NCBI GenBank assembly: GCA_013400155.1
Contig: VXBM01000289.1
Span: forward strand, 558,139-622,138
DNA length: 64,000 nt
Reading direction: 5' to 3'
From: Helopsaltes ochotensis
Taxonomy: Eukaryota > Chordata > Aves > Passeriformes > Locustellidae
Notes under the pieces: generated by a model
Told to the model about the DNA's origin: nothing
Seen by the model: the letters and a program-made list of their open reading frames with translations, nothing else
Database searches by the model: none
Position numbers and translations under genes: made by a program
Shown here: piece after piece, positions 41,601-53,706 of the stretch
Layout of the letters: every line of letters begins with the position of its first letter
Numbering within the stretch: position 1 is the first letter of the stretch

Positions 41601-43293
41601 CAAAGGTCATTTTCTGCCTAAGGTATTGGTGGTATACACAAGTTTTCCCTTTATCATGCTGGAAGGATACCCAGTGTAAATACCCCAGCAGCCAACAGAA
41701 AAGGAGCTTGCAGAACTGCCCTTCTGCTGCTGGGAAAAGCGGTTCACCTGTATCCGTGCAGAAGCTTGAGTGTGTTGTGTGGACACAGCCAGCGTGGCCG
41801 TCAGGGCGGTGTGCGCTGGCCGCTCCCAGGAGCTGCGTGGAGCTGTGGGTGCTGAGCCGTCCCGAGCTCGGGGCTCCTGCGCACACGGCCTGCCCCGCCC
41901 TGAAACTGGGGGCTCTGGACCTGTGGGCACTGTGACAGTTCAGGATGGCTGAGAGGGCCCTTCTGTCATGCTACTCTGCTAATCTGTTTCTATGTCTTAC
42001 TTTCCATTTAACAGTAAAATTAATGAAGTGAAAACCAATACCCATCTTCAGAGCTTAGCTATTACCTTAATTAAAAGGAAAATATTTAATGTGACATTGT
42101 TAAGGTCAGCATGCTCAAATGTAACCAACTGTAACTTTGAAATACTTTTTAAAACACCTTTAATTCAGCATTTAATAAAGTTGCTGATTTTAACAATCCA
42201 GTAAACTCAGCTCTCACCACAAGCACTGTACCTTTAGTAACATGAGTCATTGCATCTGTTCTCTTTTTCAGCTATCTCAGACATCCAGTAGAGACACTGA
42301 TCTGTACTAGCAGTAGTATTTTGGTACATAGTGTTGGTGCTTTTGTGAGTCTGCTTCCTCCTTAATTTCACCTACTTTTTCCATTTCATAGTTTTTATGA
42401 GAGGCTCTTCAGGAAGGAGCCATTCAGATTGTTGTTCCAACCCTGGTATACAAAACATAAAGCACTAAAACTTGTAAGTGACATACACAAATGGAACTGC
42501 AGACTGTTTTCAAAATTGCTTGTCACAGCAAGAAAAGTACACATAAACCCATAGCCAAAAGAGGGAAATGTTCTGAGACGTTAGTGGTCAAGACCTGGTC
42601 TTGTGGCTTACATTGTTTCTGGAAAGTGACTGATCTGGATATAATAGGGCTGTTTGAGTTGGACAGAAAATAGTTCATCTTTTTCACAATGAAGAGTGGA
42701 AATCTTTGATTTGTGTTCAGCCAACAAATGTGGCGAGGTTAAGTGCAGGTTCCATTGGTGTGTCAATGCAATGATAGAAAAGTGGCTTTTGCAAATAAAC
42801 CACAGGCAAATCTCAGAAAATAATGCAGTATACCAAATCCTCCACTGCTAACAGGATTAAGAAGACTCAGAGGATCAATTTAAAGAAACAGTTTTCAAGC
42901 CAAATGTATTTCTAGATAAACAACACTGAAGTCTAAGGAATGGTGCCAGGATTAAACAATGCCCTTAATTTCTAGTTAGCAATTGATCTCAATCCACACA
43001 GGTAATAAAAGAAGATGCCAAATCTTCTGTAGCTGTTTTGGTAGTCTCCAGCAAATTAGTTAAGATCTCAGCCCAACTGATAGTGGTTGGAAAAATTGCA
43101 AATGCAAAATAAGTCAGGTTTTAGTATGCACCCAGAACAATTTAGAACTCCTTACTGTCCATCTGTCCTGAAAAGAGAAAGTGTTGTAAGGTCTGAATCT
43201 CACTTCTTTTCATGGAGTCCTCTCGGAAGGTGCTTTGGTATAGTGAAGATGCCACATAGGGAGTTCTCATTGCTGTTTGTTGCATGTAGTTGG

Positions 43294-43298
<5 letters not shown>
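38669..43298. other. Unique intron with a CpG-dense patch
   Basis: Nothing recognised except the CpG-rich patch near 41.85 kb. A purine run (GAAAGAAAGAGGGGGG) is present at about 40490. Confidence 0.5.
41790..41900. other. CpG-dense patch in AT-rich intron
   Basis: I count 12 CpG dinucleotides between about 41792 and 41898, against very few in the surrounding kilobases, and GC content is clearly above the flanks. Open frames on both strands (41506-41886 and 41607-41930 minus; 41708-41935 plus) overlap here but have no recognisable domain. It could be a small internal promoter or CpG island, or the remains of a GC-rich mobile element such as an LTR. Confidence 0.5.
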
Positions 43299-43342
<44 letters not shown>

Positions 43343-43343
43343 N

Positions 43344-43427
<84 letters not shown>
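43299..43427. repeat. Poly(A) run interrupted by TA and a single N
   Basis: There are 42 A, then TA, one N at 43343, and 84 A. It resembles the two poly(T) runs at 8.9 and 58.4 kb. No AATAAA lies upstream and no recognisable retrogene body precedes it. Confidence 0.95.
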
Positions 43428-43430
<3 letters not shown>

Positions 43431-45635
43431 AGACTAATTAAGTATTGTATCTTGCTTGCCTATAAAGTTATCCAGAAATATGGGGAGACACTTGGCACAG
43501 CTACTTCTCTATTGCTTTGATCAATATTGAGACATAGCTGCTGGGGTTTTTTTCATTTCCCTCTTTTTTTTTTTTTTTCTTTTCTTTCTTAAATGCAGCT
43601 CTTGCTATTAACCTTTCTCACAAAAACAGTAAAGCCTCTTTCATGCTTCCTTCCCATTGCAGATCATTCTGTTGGAGAAGTGTTTGCTGGAGAAGATGGT
43701 AAAACTTTCATGTTCTTTTTTTCTTCTTGAAACCACCTACGTAGTTTCACTAAAAAAGAAGGAAATGTAGCTCTGAAGGCTGGGGGAAGTGCGTGTCTCC
43801 AGTGCCACCCTGAAGGCTGTAGAGTTGTTAACCACTGACTGTGATACTGAACCCACTACTTTAGGGTTGCATCTGTGTTAAATGTGCAACATTGAAAACA
43901 AAATCACCCCCAAACAATCCAAGATTTAGTCACCTGAAAGAAGAAAGTGAATCATGATAAAAATGAATTGATAATTGCATTTTAAAAAGCACCAAACCAA
44001 TATAAGTTTCTAATAACTTTGAGTGAGGAAATTGTATTAAACGAACTTTCCTTTGCCACCACGTAGCACATGCTTCAATGTCAAGTAGAGTCCTTACTAA
44101 AAGGACTGCAGTGTTATCTCCCTTGATAGTAATTCTTTTTATTGTTCCCTTGAGATAACGCTCTCCAAAGTTTGGCAGGGACCTTAAGGAAGCCCAACTT
44201 CTTCAGCAAGAGCAAAAACCACACTGAATAAATATAGTATACAAAATCAGGAGATTATGATGTGTCTTTTTGAAGGTAATAGTGGGCCACATGAGCTGCC
44301 AGTTTGAAGTGGTTATGCTCTGCATGTAATTTCAATTTGAGAAACCCACATATTTCTTTGTCTAGGAAAGATAAAAAATAAATTACAAACATTATGAAGC
44401 AAGATTTTAACTGGACACATTTTTAGAGTTTGAACGCCTTCCAGTGAAGATAATGTTGCTGTTTATATTAGAAAATTGTGTCTTCAGATAAAATAAATAT
44501 CTGAAGTTTAGGCTTATAAATGGTAAGAAGATTTCTGCTTTATCTCATTTTGTCGTCTTTTCTGCTTCTTTTTTTTCTTCAAAGGAAAAGGGAGGATGAA
44601 AATACAGACCAAATGTAGGAATAAATATCTAGACATTAAAACTCTAACAGAATTTGGGTAATTAAATATAAATATTGTCATTATTTTATTACTTTTTCAT
44701 TTTATTATGGGAAATCTGAGAAGTTTAAAAGCCACTGTAGGATGGAATTTTTAAAATCTTTGATACTTTTTTTTTTAATAAACCTGAAATTGTGAACCAG
44801 TTGTTGTGCTCCCTGATGTATTCTGGCCGTGCATTGATGGTCTCTTTTCCCACACTGGGACAGTTCTGCTAGTGTTTGAGGCTCGTTAATGAGAAGCTGT
44901 GCAAACCCTTCTGATACTTTCAGAGCCCTCATGCAGGAATCTGCTGTCCATTTAGGCTGGCATTTGTACCTATCTATTCAGGGAGACTGTAATTAGGTTA
45001 ACTTGTGTTGTGGTGTGAAAAAAGGCTATCATGATTTTATGATATGGAACTGCCATCTGTTTGTTCTATCCATCCTTTAAGTGTTAGTATAGGTTGTCTT
45101 TGCATGCAGATTGCTCTTACGTGAGTTCCCTGGAGCTTCTTTCACTTGTGTGGTGTACTTAATTCTTCTTTGGTACAAGGGCTTGAATGGTGTTTGGTGG
45201 ATCAGCATAAATTTCGTATTATTAATTCCAGAACAACTATATCCATTTTCTGAAGGAGAGTCTTAGATTATTAATATTGTAATGAAGGACAAAGTAATTT
45301 GATGATAGTGATATTTATTCAGAGGAGCAGTGTGATTCCACAGAGATGAACAAGACCATTGTGGAAAGCAATGCTATTTTATGTATTTTCTCATTTTCTT
45401 CTTATTGTAATACAACTAAATATAGAACACATGGTAGCTACAAACGCAGGGAATCCATGCCAGCATTACTCTCTTTTTTTGTTCTTGAAGTGCTCCCACG
45501 TGCATACACATACTGTCTGCTTTTTTTGTTCGTATTTTGTTTGTAGCCTGACAAGGCTGTGTCACTAGCATTGCCCACCAATTTGCAAAATAGTCTTTTG
45601 AATCTTGACAATATGTATTGTCCTCTGGAGTTGTT
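43428..45635. other. Unique intron with splice-site-like sequence
   Basis: Two consecutive pyrimidine-tract plus CAG motifs (ending 43598 and 43662) are followed by a GT at 43699 (see findings). The rest is AT-rich with no recognised content. Confidence 0.45.
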
Positions 45636-45731
45636 TTGTTTGTTTTTCTCTCTTTGTTGTTGTTGTTTTTGTTTGGTTTTTTGTGGGGTTTTTTGTGAGT
45701 GTTTTGGTTTTTTGTGGGGTTTCTTTTGTGA
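45636..45731 (+). repeat. G/T-rich low-complexity tract
   Basis: TTGTTGTTGTTTTTG followed by TTTGGTTTTTTGTGGGG units. It ends about 75 bases before the sense CR1 3' end. Confidence 0.85.
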
Positions 45732-45805
45732 AAGCCTGTGTTCTTATAATAAATGGCTCTGTTTCAAATACTGTATAATTTCTGATTAGTATATAATTAT
45801 ATATT

Positions 45806-45935
45806 ATGAGGGTAGCGAGGGACTGGAACAGATTGTCTAATGAAATGGTGGCTGCCCCATCCCTGGAAGTGTTTGAGGCCAGGTTGGAAGGGGCTTGGAG
45901 CAACTTGGTCTACTGGAAGGTGCCCCTGTGTAGAG
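45806..45935 (+). mobile_element. CR1 LINE 3' UTR fragment, sense
   Basis: The sequence reads GGGTAGCGAGGGACTGGAAC, then CAGATTGTCTAATG, CCCCATCCCTGGAAGTGTTT, GAGGCCAGGTTGGAAGGGGC and CAACTTGGTCTACTGG. This is the typical CR1 C-terminal coding end and 3' UTR in sense orientation. It stops after GGAAGGTGCCCCTG and lacks the terminal short ATTCTATG-type repeats, so the extreme 3' end is lost or diverged. It lies directly downstream of a G/T-only tract (45636-45731). A short open frame (45806-46012) over it is the CR1 ORF2 tail and not a host gene. Confidence 0.85.
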
Positions 45936-48791
45936 GTGCAGAAATGAGGAAGGTGATCAACAGTTTGGTCTGTCAGACTGGCTTGCTAGCCACCATGCTG
46001 CTTTGGTTTTAATTCCTTTTATCAGAAGTCTGCTGTATCTGCCTTCCAAGCCCGAACTCCCATGCCATATGCTGCCAGCACTGTCCTCCATCTGCCTGAA
46101 GACACAGACAACAGCCATTATAGCTGGCCACAGACATCCATCACCCTTATTGCTCCTTCAGTTTGTGTTTTACAAGATCAGACTGTTGTAAGTTTATTGT
46201 CTCTCCCAATCAACTCATCAGATGGCTAAATTGTGTAGGAAGAAGAAAATAAGGAGAGTTGGGGCTATGGTCATATCATTGCAAAAAGATAAGGCACATA
46301 TTACTCTCCTGAACAAAATGGCAGTTCTTTAAAATTTGATTTTTAAAGGCTATGTTATTTTGTGCTGAACATACAGTATCAAGCTAAATCCTTTTTCAGA
46401 TCTGGGTCCTCAGTAGGGCTTTCTCCTGAGTAGAAATGTCAGAGTTTGACCTACTAATTTCAGCAGCCTGCTGACAAAATAATGAATGAACAGAGGAACT
46501 CTGTTCTTACACTTGGGTAATATTTACTGAGTGTTGCTAAATCACAAAGTGCTGGACGAAAGCTAGAAAATTTTTTCTTCCAATATGTAAGCATAAACTT
46601 TATAGTCTAAATCACGACAGCCTTGTATCTCTAACTCCCTCTGGCTGCTCCAGTTTATTCACAAAAATTCTTCTTTGATCAAGGAGTGGACATGTTAGGG
46701 CTGTTTTTGTACTGGTCTTACCTCCCATACCCTGAGCTTCCTTTACCTCAGTGCTCCTAATGTTACACCAATTTCTGAATAAAGGGCTGTCTGTACATGT
46801 GGTCTGTGTCCCTTCATGTAGGCCTGATGAAACATAGCTTCTTCCCATGGAAGCTAGTGTGAATAAGTGAGTGGCCGTAGGGACAAAGGAGGCTGAGTAA
46901 TGGAATGCATCCTTATGCTAAGTTCCTTTGTGTTTCTCTCCTACTGATTTCAAAGTATTCTACTACCTAGAGGACACTCATCTTCTAAGCACTGCTGGTA
47001 TTACAGTAGGATTAGGATCTCAGCACAGTCCGAAGACAGGAGTTTCCTTTGATATATTGGCTGTCATTTTACATCTCATAGCATTTTTCCTAGAAAGTGC
47101 AGAGAAGAAGATATCAGGAAGAAATATGGAAGCTGAAATTGTGACATTAGTCTTCTCCTTACTCGCTCCTTTCCACACCTACTATGCAAAAAAATCAGTG
47201 CTGGAAGTGCTTCAGCTTTTTTTGTGACATCCATTCCAAATAAGCAAGTTTCCATTTGACATCAGCAGTTCTGTTTTAACTAACATAATACAAACTTGGC
47301 AAGGGGCTCAGCTGATACTACTTGGCCAAACAATAAGCAAATTCTGCAACACAAAATAAATATGCAAATAACCAAGTTGTAATTTTTTCCCAGCAGCCTA
47401 TCTTTATTTAAATAAAATTCTCATCTTTGTAGGAAAACTCAGTCTTGATGTGAGGTGCTTTTTCTAAAAAGTTTCAGATGCAGCCTTTTGACCTATTTAG
47501 TAGTTAGTGCATCCTATATGTATATAAAACATGGGTGTTTGGAGTGTTCCTTGATAGCAAAGTTAAGGTGAAGTAAATTGCTAGGTAGTGGCTTAAGAAT
47601 GAAAGGGATTTCAGGTATTTGCTCTGTTCCTGTAGCTTCTTGTTCCTGCAAAATTTTGTCAAGTCATTTATCTTTGTCTCTGCATTCCAGGACGCAAATG
47701 GTACTGGTGACCTCCTTTGTGAGCTATGTCTTCAAACCACTATTGTCTCCTTTTCCATCTCCGTTTAATATTCCACTATTTCTTCTTTATCAGTGCTCTG
47801 TCATACAATCTGTAGACTATTAAATTATTTTGAGTAATTGGAATATTTTCATTAGAAATGTAAGTTTCCTATACCGCAATGGTGATGTATTTTTCATGTT
47901 CTGCTTCCATTAAAAATATTTGATTAAGGATTAGAAAGGCCTTCAGCTAGAGTCCAGCCACATCTCAAAAGCCACACTATACTAACTTTAAAAATAAATC
48001 TGCCATTTTAAAAAGCAAGCTCTGAAAAACTAGAAATGTGCTGTTATTGAACCCAGGTACTGTTGATGTTTGCAAATCCTCACATTTCCCTCTTTCTTGT
48101 TGGATTGGAGAGATCTATTGAACGTTAGCTCAAGCTTCTTGCTTGTCTGGTAAAGAAGACGACTTTGGCTACAATAGGCTGTTGATATTATACAGTTCAA
48201 GGAATCGGTTGCATACATTTCAAAAGGAACATAGACTATAGGCCCTGGATGGATTAAAATCTATTAGAATGCTGTTCTATTAAAATTTTGTAAAGAAAAC
48301 ACAAAGAAAGGAAAGAGCAGTAGTATATAGTGCTTAGTCATATGATACTTTTAAATACATATTTTTGGACCACTTCAAAACCCTAGGATATTCTTTATGA
48401 TTAAGAGAAGAGAGTTTGCAAAAACAAATATTCTAGGCAAAACTATGTTTAAATAGATTAACTCTGTCCAAAGCCTCTGCACCCCTTGCACTTCTGTAGC
48501 TATTGTACTTGGGTTAATTGGATGGTGGCAAGTTGGTATTTGTGATCACCTTTCCTGTCAGAACACAGTGTCCTCTTTTAATGCCATCTTCTTGGCAAGT
48601 GCTCACTCTTCTGTTGGTTATGGGTGGAGACAGACAGCTCTGATTGCTATAACTGAGTAATATATGCTGTGCCTTCAGATCACTGACGTCTCACAATTGT
48701 ACCAATGCTTTTGATAAGAAAGCCTGGTAGTTAAGGGACATGGCTTATTCCACACAGACTGTATCAGATATTTAATTCCATATTTTGTGTA
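45936..48791. other. Unique intron, nothing recognised
   Basis: AT-rich, with no repeat landmarks and no exon-like peptides. The minus-strand open frame at 46612-46848 has no domain. Confidence 0.5.
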
Positions 48792-49323
48792 TGTATTGGG
48801 TTTGCATGGCAGGGTTTTGGTATGGGGGGCTACGTAGGTGTCTTGTGTGAGAAGCTGTCAGAAGCTTGCTGCACATCTGACCAGAGCCAATGCCAGCCAG
48901 CTCCAAGACTAGGACCTGCTGCTGGCCAAGGCCGTCCACGACAGCGGATGTGAAAACATGGTTAAAAAGGGGGAGAAGGTTGCTGAGCGGGAGCAATGGC
49001 AGTGAGATAAAGCCCATGGTAAGGCAGGCAGCAGGGAAAGTTAGAGAGTTCAAGAGGAAAGTTCAGTCCTGGAAGAAGGGAGAATCAAGGAGAAGATGTG
49101 TTTAAGATTTGTTTCTCATTACCCTACTCTGATTTGATTGGTAATAAACTAATTTCCCTAAGTTGATACTGTTTTGCCAGTGACAGCAACTCATGAGTGA
49201 TCTCTCCCTGCCCTTAACTCATGAGTTTTTCATTTTATTTCTTCTCCTTGTCCTGCTGGATTGGAGAAGTGATAGAGAGGCTTTGGTGAGTATCTGGTGT
49301 CCAGCAAGGTTCAAACTACCGCA
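48792..49323 (+). mobile_element. Solo LTR of an ERVL-like endogenous retrovirus (passerine type)
   Basis: The element starts TGTATTGGGTTTGCATGGCA and ends near AAACTACCGCA, a decayed form of a TG...CA LTR. A polyadenylation signal AATAAA is at 49143-49148 in a TGATTTGATTGGTAATAAAC context, with U5-like sequence after it (CAGTGACAGCAACTCATGAG, then TGATCTCTCCCTG). This wording matches the abundant ERVL-class LTRs I remember from songbirds. The flanks are GTGTA (48787-48791) and GTGTG (49324-49328), a 5-bp target duplication with one mismatch, which fits ERVL integration. No internal viral sequence is present, so the provirus was reduced to one LTR by recombination. It lies in the same orientation as NRXN3. 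Confidence 0.85.
49143..49148 (+). terminator. Polyadenylation signal AATAAA of the solo LTR
   Basis: The hexamer sits about 180 bases before the LTR end, as expected for the R/U5 part of an LTR. It is in the sense direction of NRXN3, so in principle it could cause premature polyadenylation in the intron; nothing in the sequence shows that it does. Confidence 0.5.
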
Positions 49324-51386
49324 GTGTGACTGCCACTTTAGCTTCTGCAGGCACAAATTGTTGGCAATGTTACCCAGTGGATTGAAACCCTAGTGGAGGT
49401 GTTGTGAGATGGATGGGCATATTTTCTCCTGGAAGATCTCTGCTTTGGAGAAAGTTCCTTGTTCTTGTGCCCTACTAAAATCTGACTTGATGCTGCAGTC
49501 ATTTCTTTATTGAGTGAATGTGACATTTTAGCAGCTGGTCATGTTTTTGTCTGAAGACTGAGTTGCAGAGCAGCTCTTAGAGAGGTAAAGACCTACTTTT
49601 AATCAGCCAACTTCCGTAATGCTGGAAGAGTGCAGTAGCTTGAGCATACTTCAAGTTTAAAATCCAACACACAATATGCATTGGCTCCCTTCTCTGGGAA
49701 ATCGAAGCTGGTGTCAACATTCAGAAGGGTTTCTGTTTCTGACCTAGTGCAGAATCATATCTACAAGGTATAATTTCACAAAACTTTCCGGGATATACTG
49801 TTTATATTTTCAGTTCTAATAGTTGGAGTTCACACCATCAGATAGGGCATATTTTTATGACGCGTATCTTAATCTGTGAGAAAAAATTAGGCATCTGAAT
49901 AATGTATTTTCTAGTGAGCTGATAGACAGGTATGACTTTTTTAATTTTTTTTTTTTTTTGCATTCTGTTTCCCTAGGAAATACCCCTTTTCAGCATGCTG
50001 CTTATTTCTGTTTCTTTACTTGCAGTATGATATCCCTAAATGAGTGGGGTTTAGCAGCCACGTGGCTGGAGTTTCAGCAGCTGGGTAATAGCAATTGCTT
50101 TTCAAATTGTGTGGCCTAAACACCTGCATGTGTTTCTTGAAAAATTTTACTGCCTGTTAATTGACTGGTAGTGTATTGGTGCTATCCTAGGTAACAGGAA
50201 AAAAGACTCAGTTGGGCACACTGTCCTAGGCACTGAATGGCACAGAAGGAAGCCTCCCTTTTAAGACTGCTGAATATCACCGATCACTGGGCTTGCCAGG
50301 TGTCAGATATAAGAGCAACAAGATGTGCCACAGCATTGCCCAGATTTTGAGGAAATGGGTTTAGGGGGAGCTTAGTACAAGCCTCATCGTGGTAATGATG
50401 ATACTGTAAATCAGGATACCCTGCTTGATATTAATTAACTGTACTACATCAACATCTGGAGGCCGCACGGGATACCTGGGCTCCACTGGGGCAGATAACA
50501 TACAAATATACCGTTTGATAAGCCTTTTGATTATGTGACTTCACATTATAAAAAGGCCAACTGGAGAGAGAGAAATTAAAGTGGCTTTTTCAAGGTACAG
50601 CAGAGCAGCAGTAAAAGCAAAAATCTTTTCCTTCAACCCTATACTCTATCTAACTAGTCTGTGAGTGAGTTAAAATTTAAAGGTCTCAATCTGTGCTAAT
50701 GGTATCACCTTACATGAAATACGTAAGCTTCCGGTGCAAAATTAATTCCTAAGTGTAATTCTACTGATACTGTGTATTAATGTTACCTAAACTGCTTCAA
50801 TGATATGTAAAGTTCTTATCTGATGCAGGGTGTCTAGGCTGAAATAAACAAACAGCTTCTATATTTCATGTCTTTTCTTGGTGAAAATATCTTGTGTGTG
50901 TTGTTTTATATAACGAGTCACTCCTGACCCTGGTAGAACTGTCACAGAATTGAGCTTCTTGTCCATTACTTCTTTTGCTTGTCTTCAGGGTACTTTTGTT
51001 TAGAAAAGAAACTTTTATTAGACAGAAGGCAAAGATTGAAAGACAGAAACATGCAGGAAGAGATGGAGATTAGGTAAAATTAAAGCAAGAGAATGGCAAT
51101 TTCACATTCCACTGGTAACTATTTCTGCAAAGGTGTTTGGTCAAAAAAAGTTCAAGAACAGGAGTAACATACTTTATTAGCAGTGTATTGCTGTGCTACA
51201 ATCTCTTGTCGGGCCATTAAAGAAGTATTATATTACCGTGTCCCACATAAACATTCAACTGGCAAAAAATGAAGGGCAGTTTGGAAAATTTGTTAAACTC
51301 TTAACACGGAAACTGATATAAATTTTACTTTAGCCAAATAATGTGACGTGTCTCCAACCAAAGAGTAGAGATCATCTTTCAATACA

Positions 51387-51411
51387 AGGAGCACTCTCAG
51401 AGAGCGCTCCT
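51387..51411 (+). other. Inverted repeat / hairpin
   Basis: GGAGCACTCT (51388-51397) and AGAGCGCTCC (51401-51410) pair over 10 positions with one mismatch around a 3-base CAG loop, and one more A-T pair can be added outside. No poly(T) run follows. The function is unknown. Confidence 0.6.
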
Positions 51412-53690
51412 GAATTAGACTGCTGATATGGTGAATAAGCCTCAAATGTGAGCCCACATGTTAAGATTGTGTAATTACTATAAACCAAAGTTAAAAATTT
51501 CTGGTGTCTCCACTTGAAAAGAAGTATAAGTATACTGAAGGAGTCTCAGGGCCATAGGGAAGTTTAAATGAAAGATTGGAAAACCTGCTTTTAAGCAAGA
51601 AACTCAGAGAGCTCAGTGATTTTCTCTTAAAACTCATAAAACTGAGGGGAGAGTTTACAGTCAAGGAAAGATTAAGCTGGAGCCCTTAGTCCTTTGCTTT
51701 AGGATTTTTTTGCTCTGAGGATGAACAGTGTAGCCAGTGTGGCCGTGACAGATATTTATGTAAGCTACATTTCCTAAAACTTCAATGGAAAAGATGAGAT
51801 TTTCATTAATTTTTCCCAATTGCATTTTTTCACCACTTTTTAAAATGAACAAGCATCATAACAACCTCCAAGAAAATTTTGCCTCCCTCACAGACTTACG
51901 AGTCATTTATGGTGGTATTATGCTAGGTGGTGTTTCAGTACAGGCAGTAACAGTTAAACAGTAATGATCTGCTTTTCAGGAATAGCTGAGCACAAGGTTA
52001 TATTCATATTGCTGTATTCGATGGCGCTTGATTCTTCTCATGAATTTGGTACTTTTTTTGCTTAAACATAATTGGCAAATGCTTTCATTATATATTTGTA
52101 GTTCTTTGAGTTATAAAGAACTAGTGCTGAATCATTGCTTCATGACTATATACACAGTTTCAAGAGTACTACTTCTTGGCATCTTTTATATCTCCTCTTT
52201 TTCTTTTTGAGATGGCCTCAAAAAGATCTGTGTACTGTGTTCAAGAATGTAAGTCAAAGGTCCACCCTTAACTTATAATAGAGGTTTTCCTTTTGTACGC
52301 TGTTCCTTTTCATTATAGTTCTTGAATTCCACTTGCCTTTTTGACCATGTTCAACACTAGACCGATCTTATCAAAGTAGCAACTGTAATGAATCCAAGCC
52401 TTCTTTCCTTAGCTGCAAATCACAAATGCTGTTCTAAAATATATCCTGTAGTTTAAAAAGGAATCAATTCAGACAAGATATATGACCTCCTATAAAATTT
52501 TAGAGGAGAGTAGATTATAACAGTTGTCCTTTTTAGCCTTATAAATTATGTATCGCTGAAAACTGCTTCTTTTAAAAACCATGCCCCCAAAGGATAATAA
52601 TTTCTATTTATTTTATCTTCTGTGTGTGATTATTTCTGATAAATGGCTTTTAACTGGCATTGAGTAGATCTAGTTGAGCACCTTAAAGAAGCAGTAACTG
52701 TATATAACAAAAATGACCTACTGCTCTTTTTAAGAGCCCTTAAAAATCAAACAAAATTAGCTGACCTGTGTACTTCCTTTCCCCTTAACATTTTTTTCCT
52801 TCTTTCAAGATAACTGTAGAGTGTTGGCACCCTGATTAAAAACTTCCAACTGAGGTGAGCTTCAGCGCCTGTCATTTCTCTCAGAGCATTTGCTGGTTTT
52901 GTTGATTATCATACTTGCCAGGGTGGCGATGCTGATTCTTGAGTGTGCTTCCCCTGCCATCTCTGTTTGGATAAAGGCAGACTTCATCAGTAAACTCTCC
53001 CTTTACCCAGCCAAAGGAGTTTTTTGTATATTGAATCCTGATTTCAGACTTAGCTCTCATGATCTTAAAACAGTACTAAATATGGCCAGCCAGAGGAGAG
53101 TAGAACTAACTGCCTTGCACTCTGTGCTGAATACACACTCTAATACTTCCCCTTCTTAAATCCGTTGATACATGTATACCAGAAAGATCTGTCCAGCCAT
53201 GCGCTCAGTTCTAGCTGCAGCCCTGAAGGGCCCTCTAAGGACAATGCTGGGTTTTGCTACCTTTCTAATCAGCAAAAAACCTTCTGCGTTTCTGTTTACA
53301 GTGAAAGTTCACATAAAGTGATTTGTAGTTGTACTAATAAATGAGTGTCCTCTGTGGAATATGCATCTATAGCTTTAGTTCTCCTGGATAACTTGCAATA
53401 TTTAGCATTGTTGTGCTAAACCACAAGAGAGTGAGTGATCCTTCAGAGGGACTGACATTCAGAGTCAAGTTTGAGGCAAAGCAAAAATAAAAAACAACCA
53501 GGCAAACAAAACCCTGAAGGAAATCAAGCAAAGAAAGTCTTAAAGAATAAATTGAGCAATCTGTTTTTAAAAACATAGACTGCAAGTTTGAGGAGCCTAA
53601 GCAGAAGCAAGCCATTCCAGGAAGAGCAGTTCTCAGGGTTATAAAAAAAACTAAGCAGTTTTCCTCAATTTAAGGGGTAGTGCCGTTGAA

Positions 53691-53706
53691 GTGTGTGTGT
53701 GTGTGG
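53691..53706 (+). repeat. (GT)n microsatellite, 7 units
   Basis: GTGTGTGTGTGTGTG ending in GGCATT. Short, potentially polymorphic. Confidence 0.85.

Noticed and set aside
41506..41930. Minus-strand open frames of 107-126 codons over the CpG-dense patch
   Set aside because: They are explained by high local GC and have no domain. The patch itself is reported instead.
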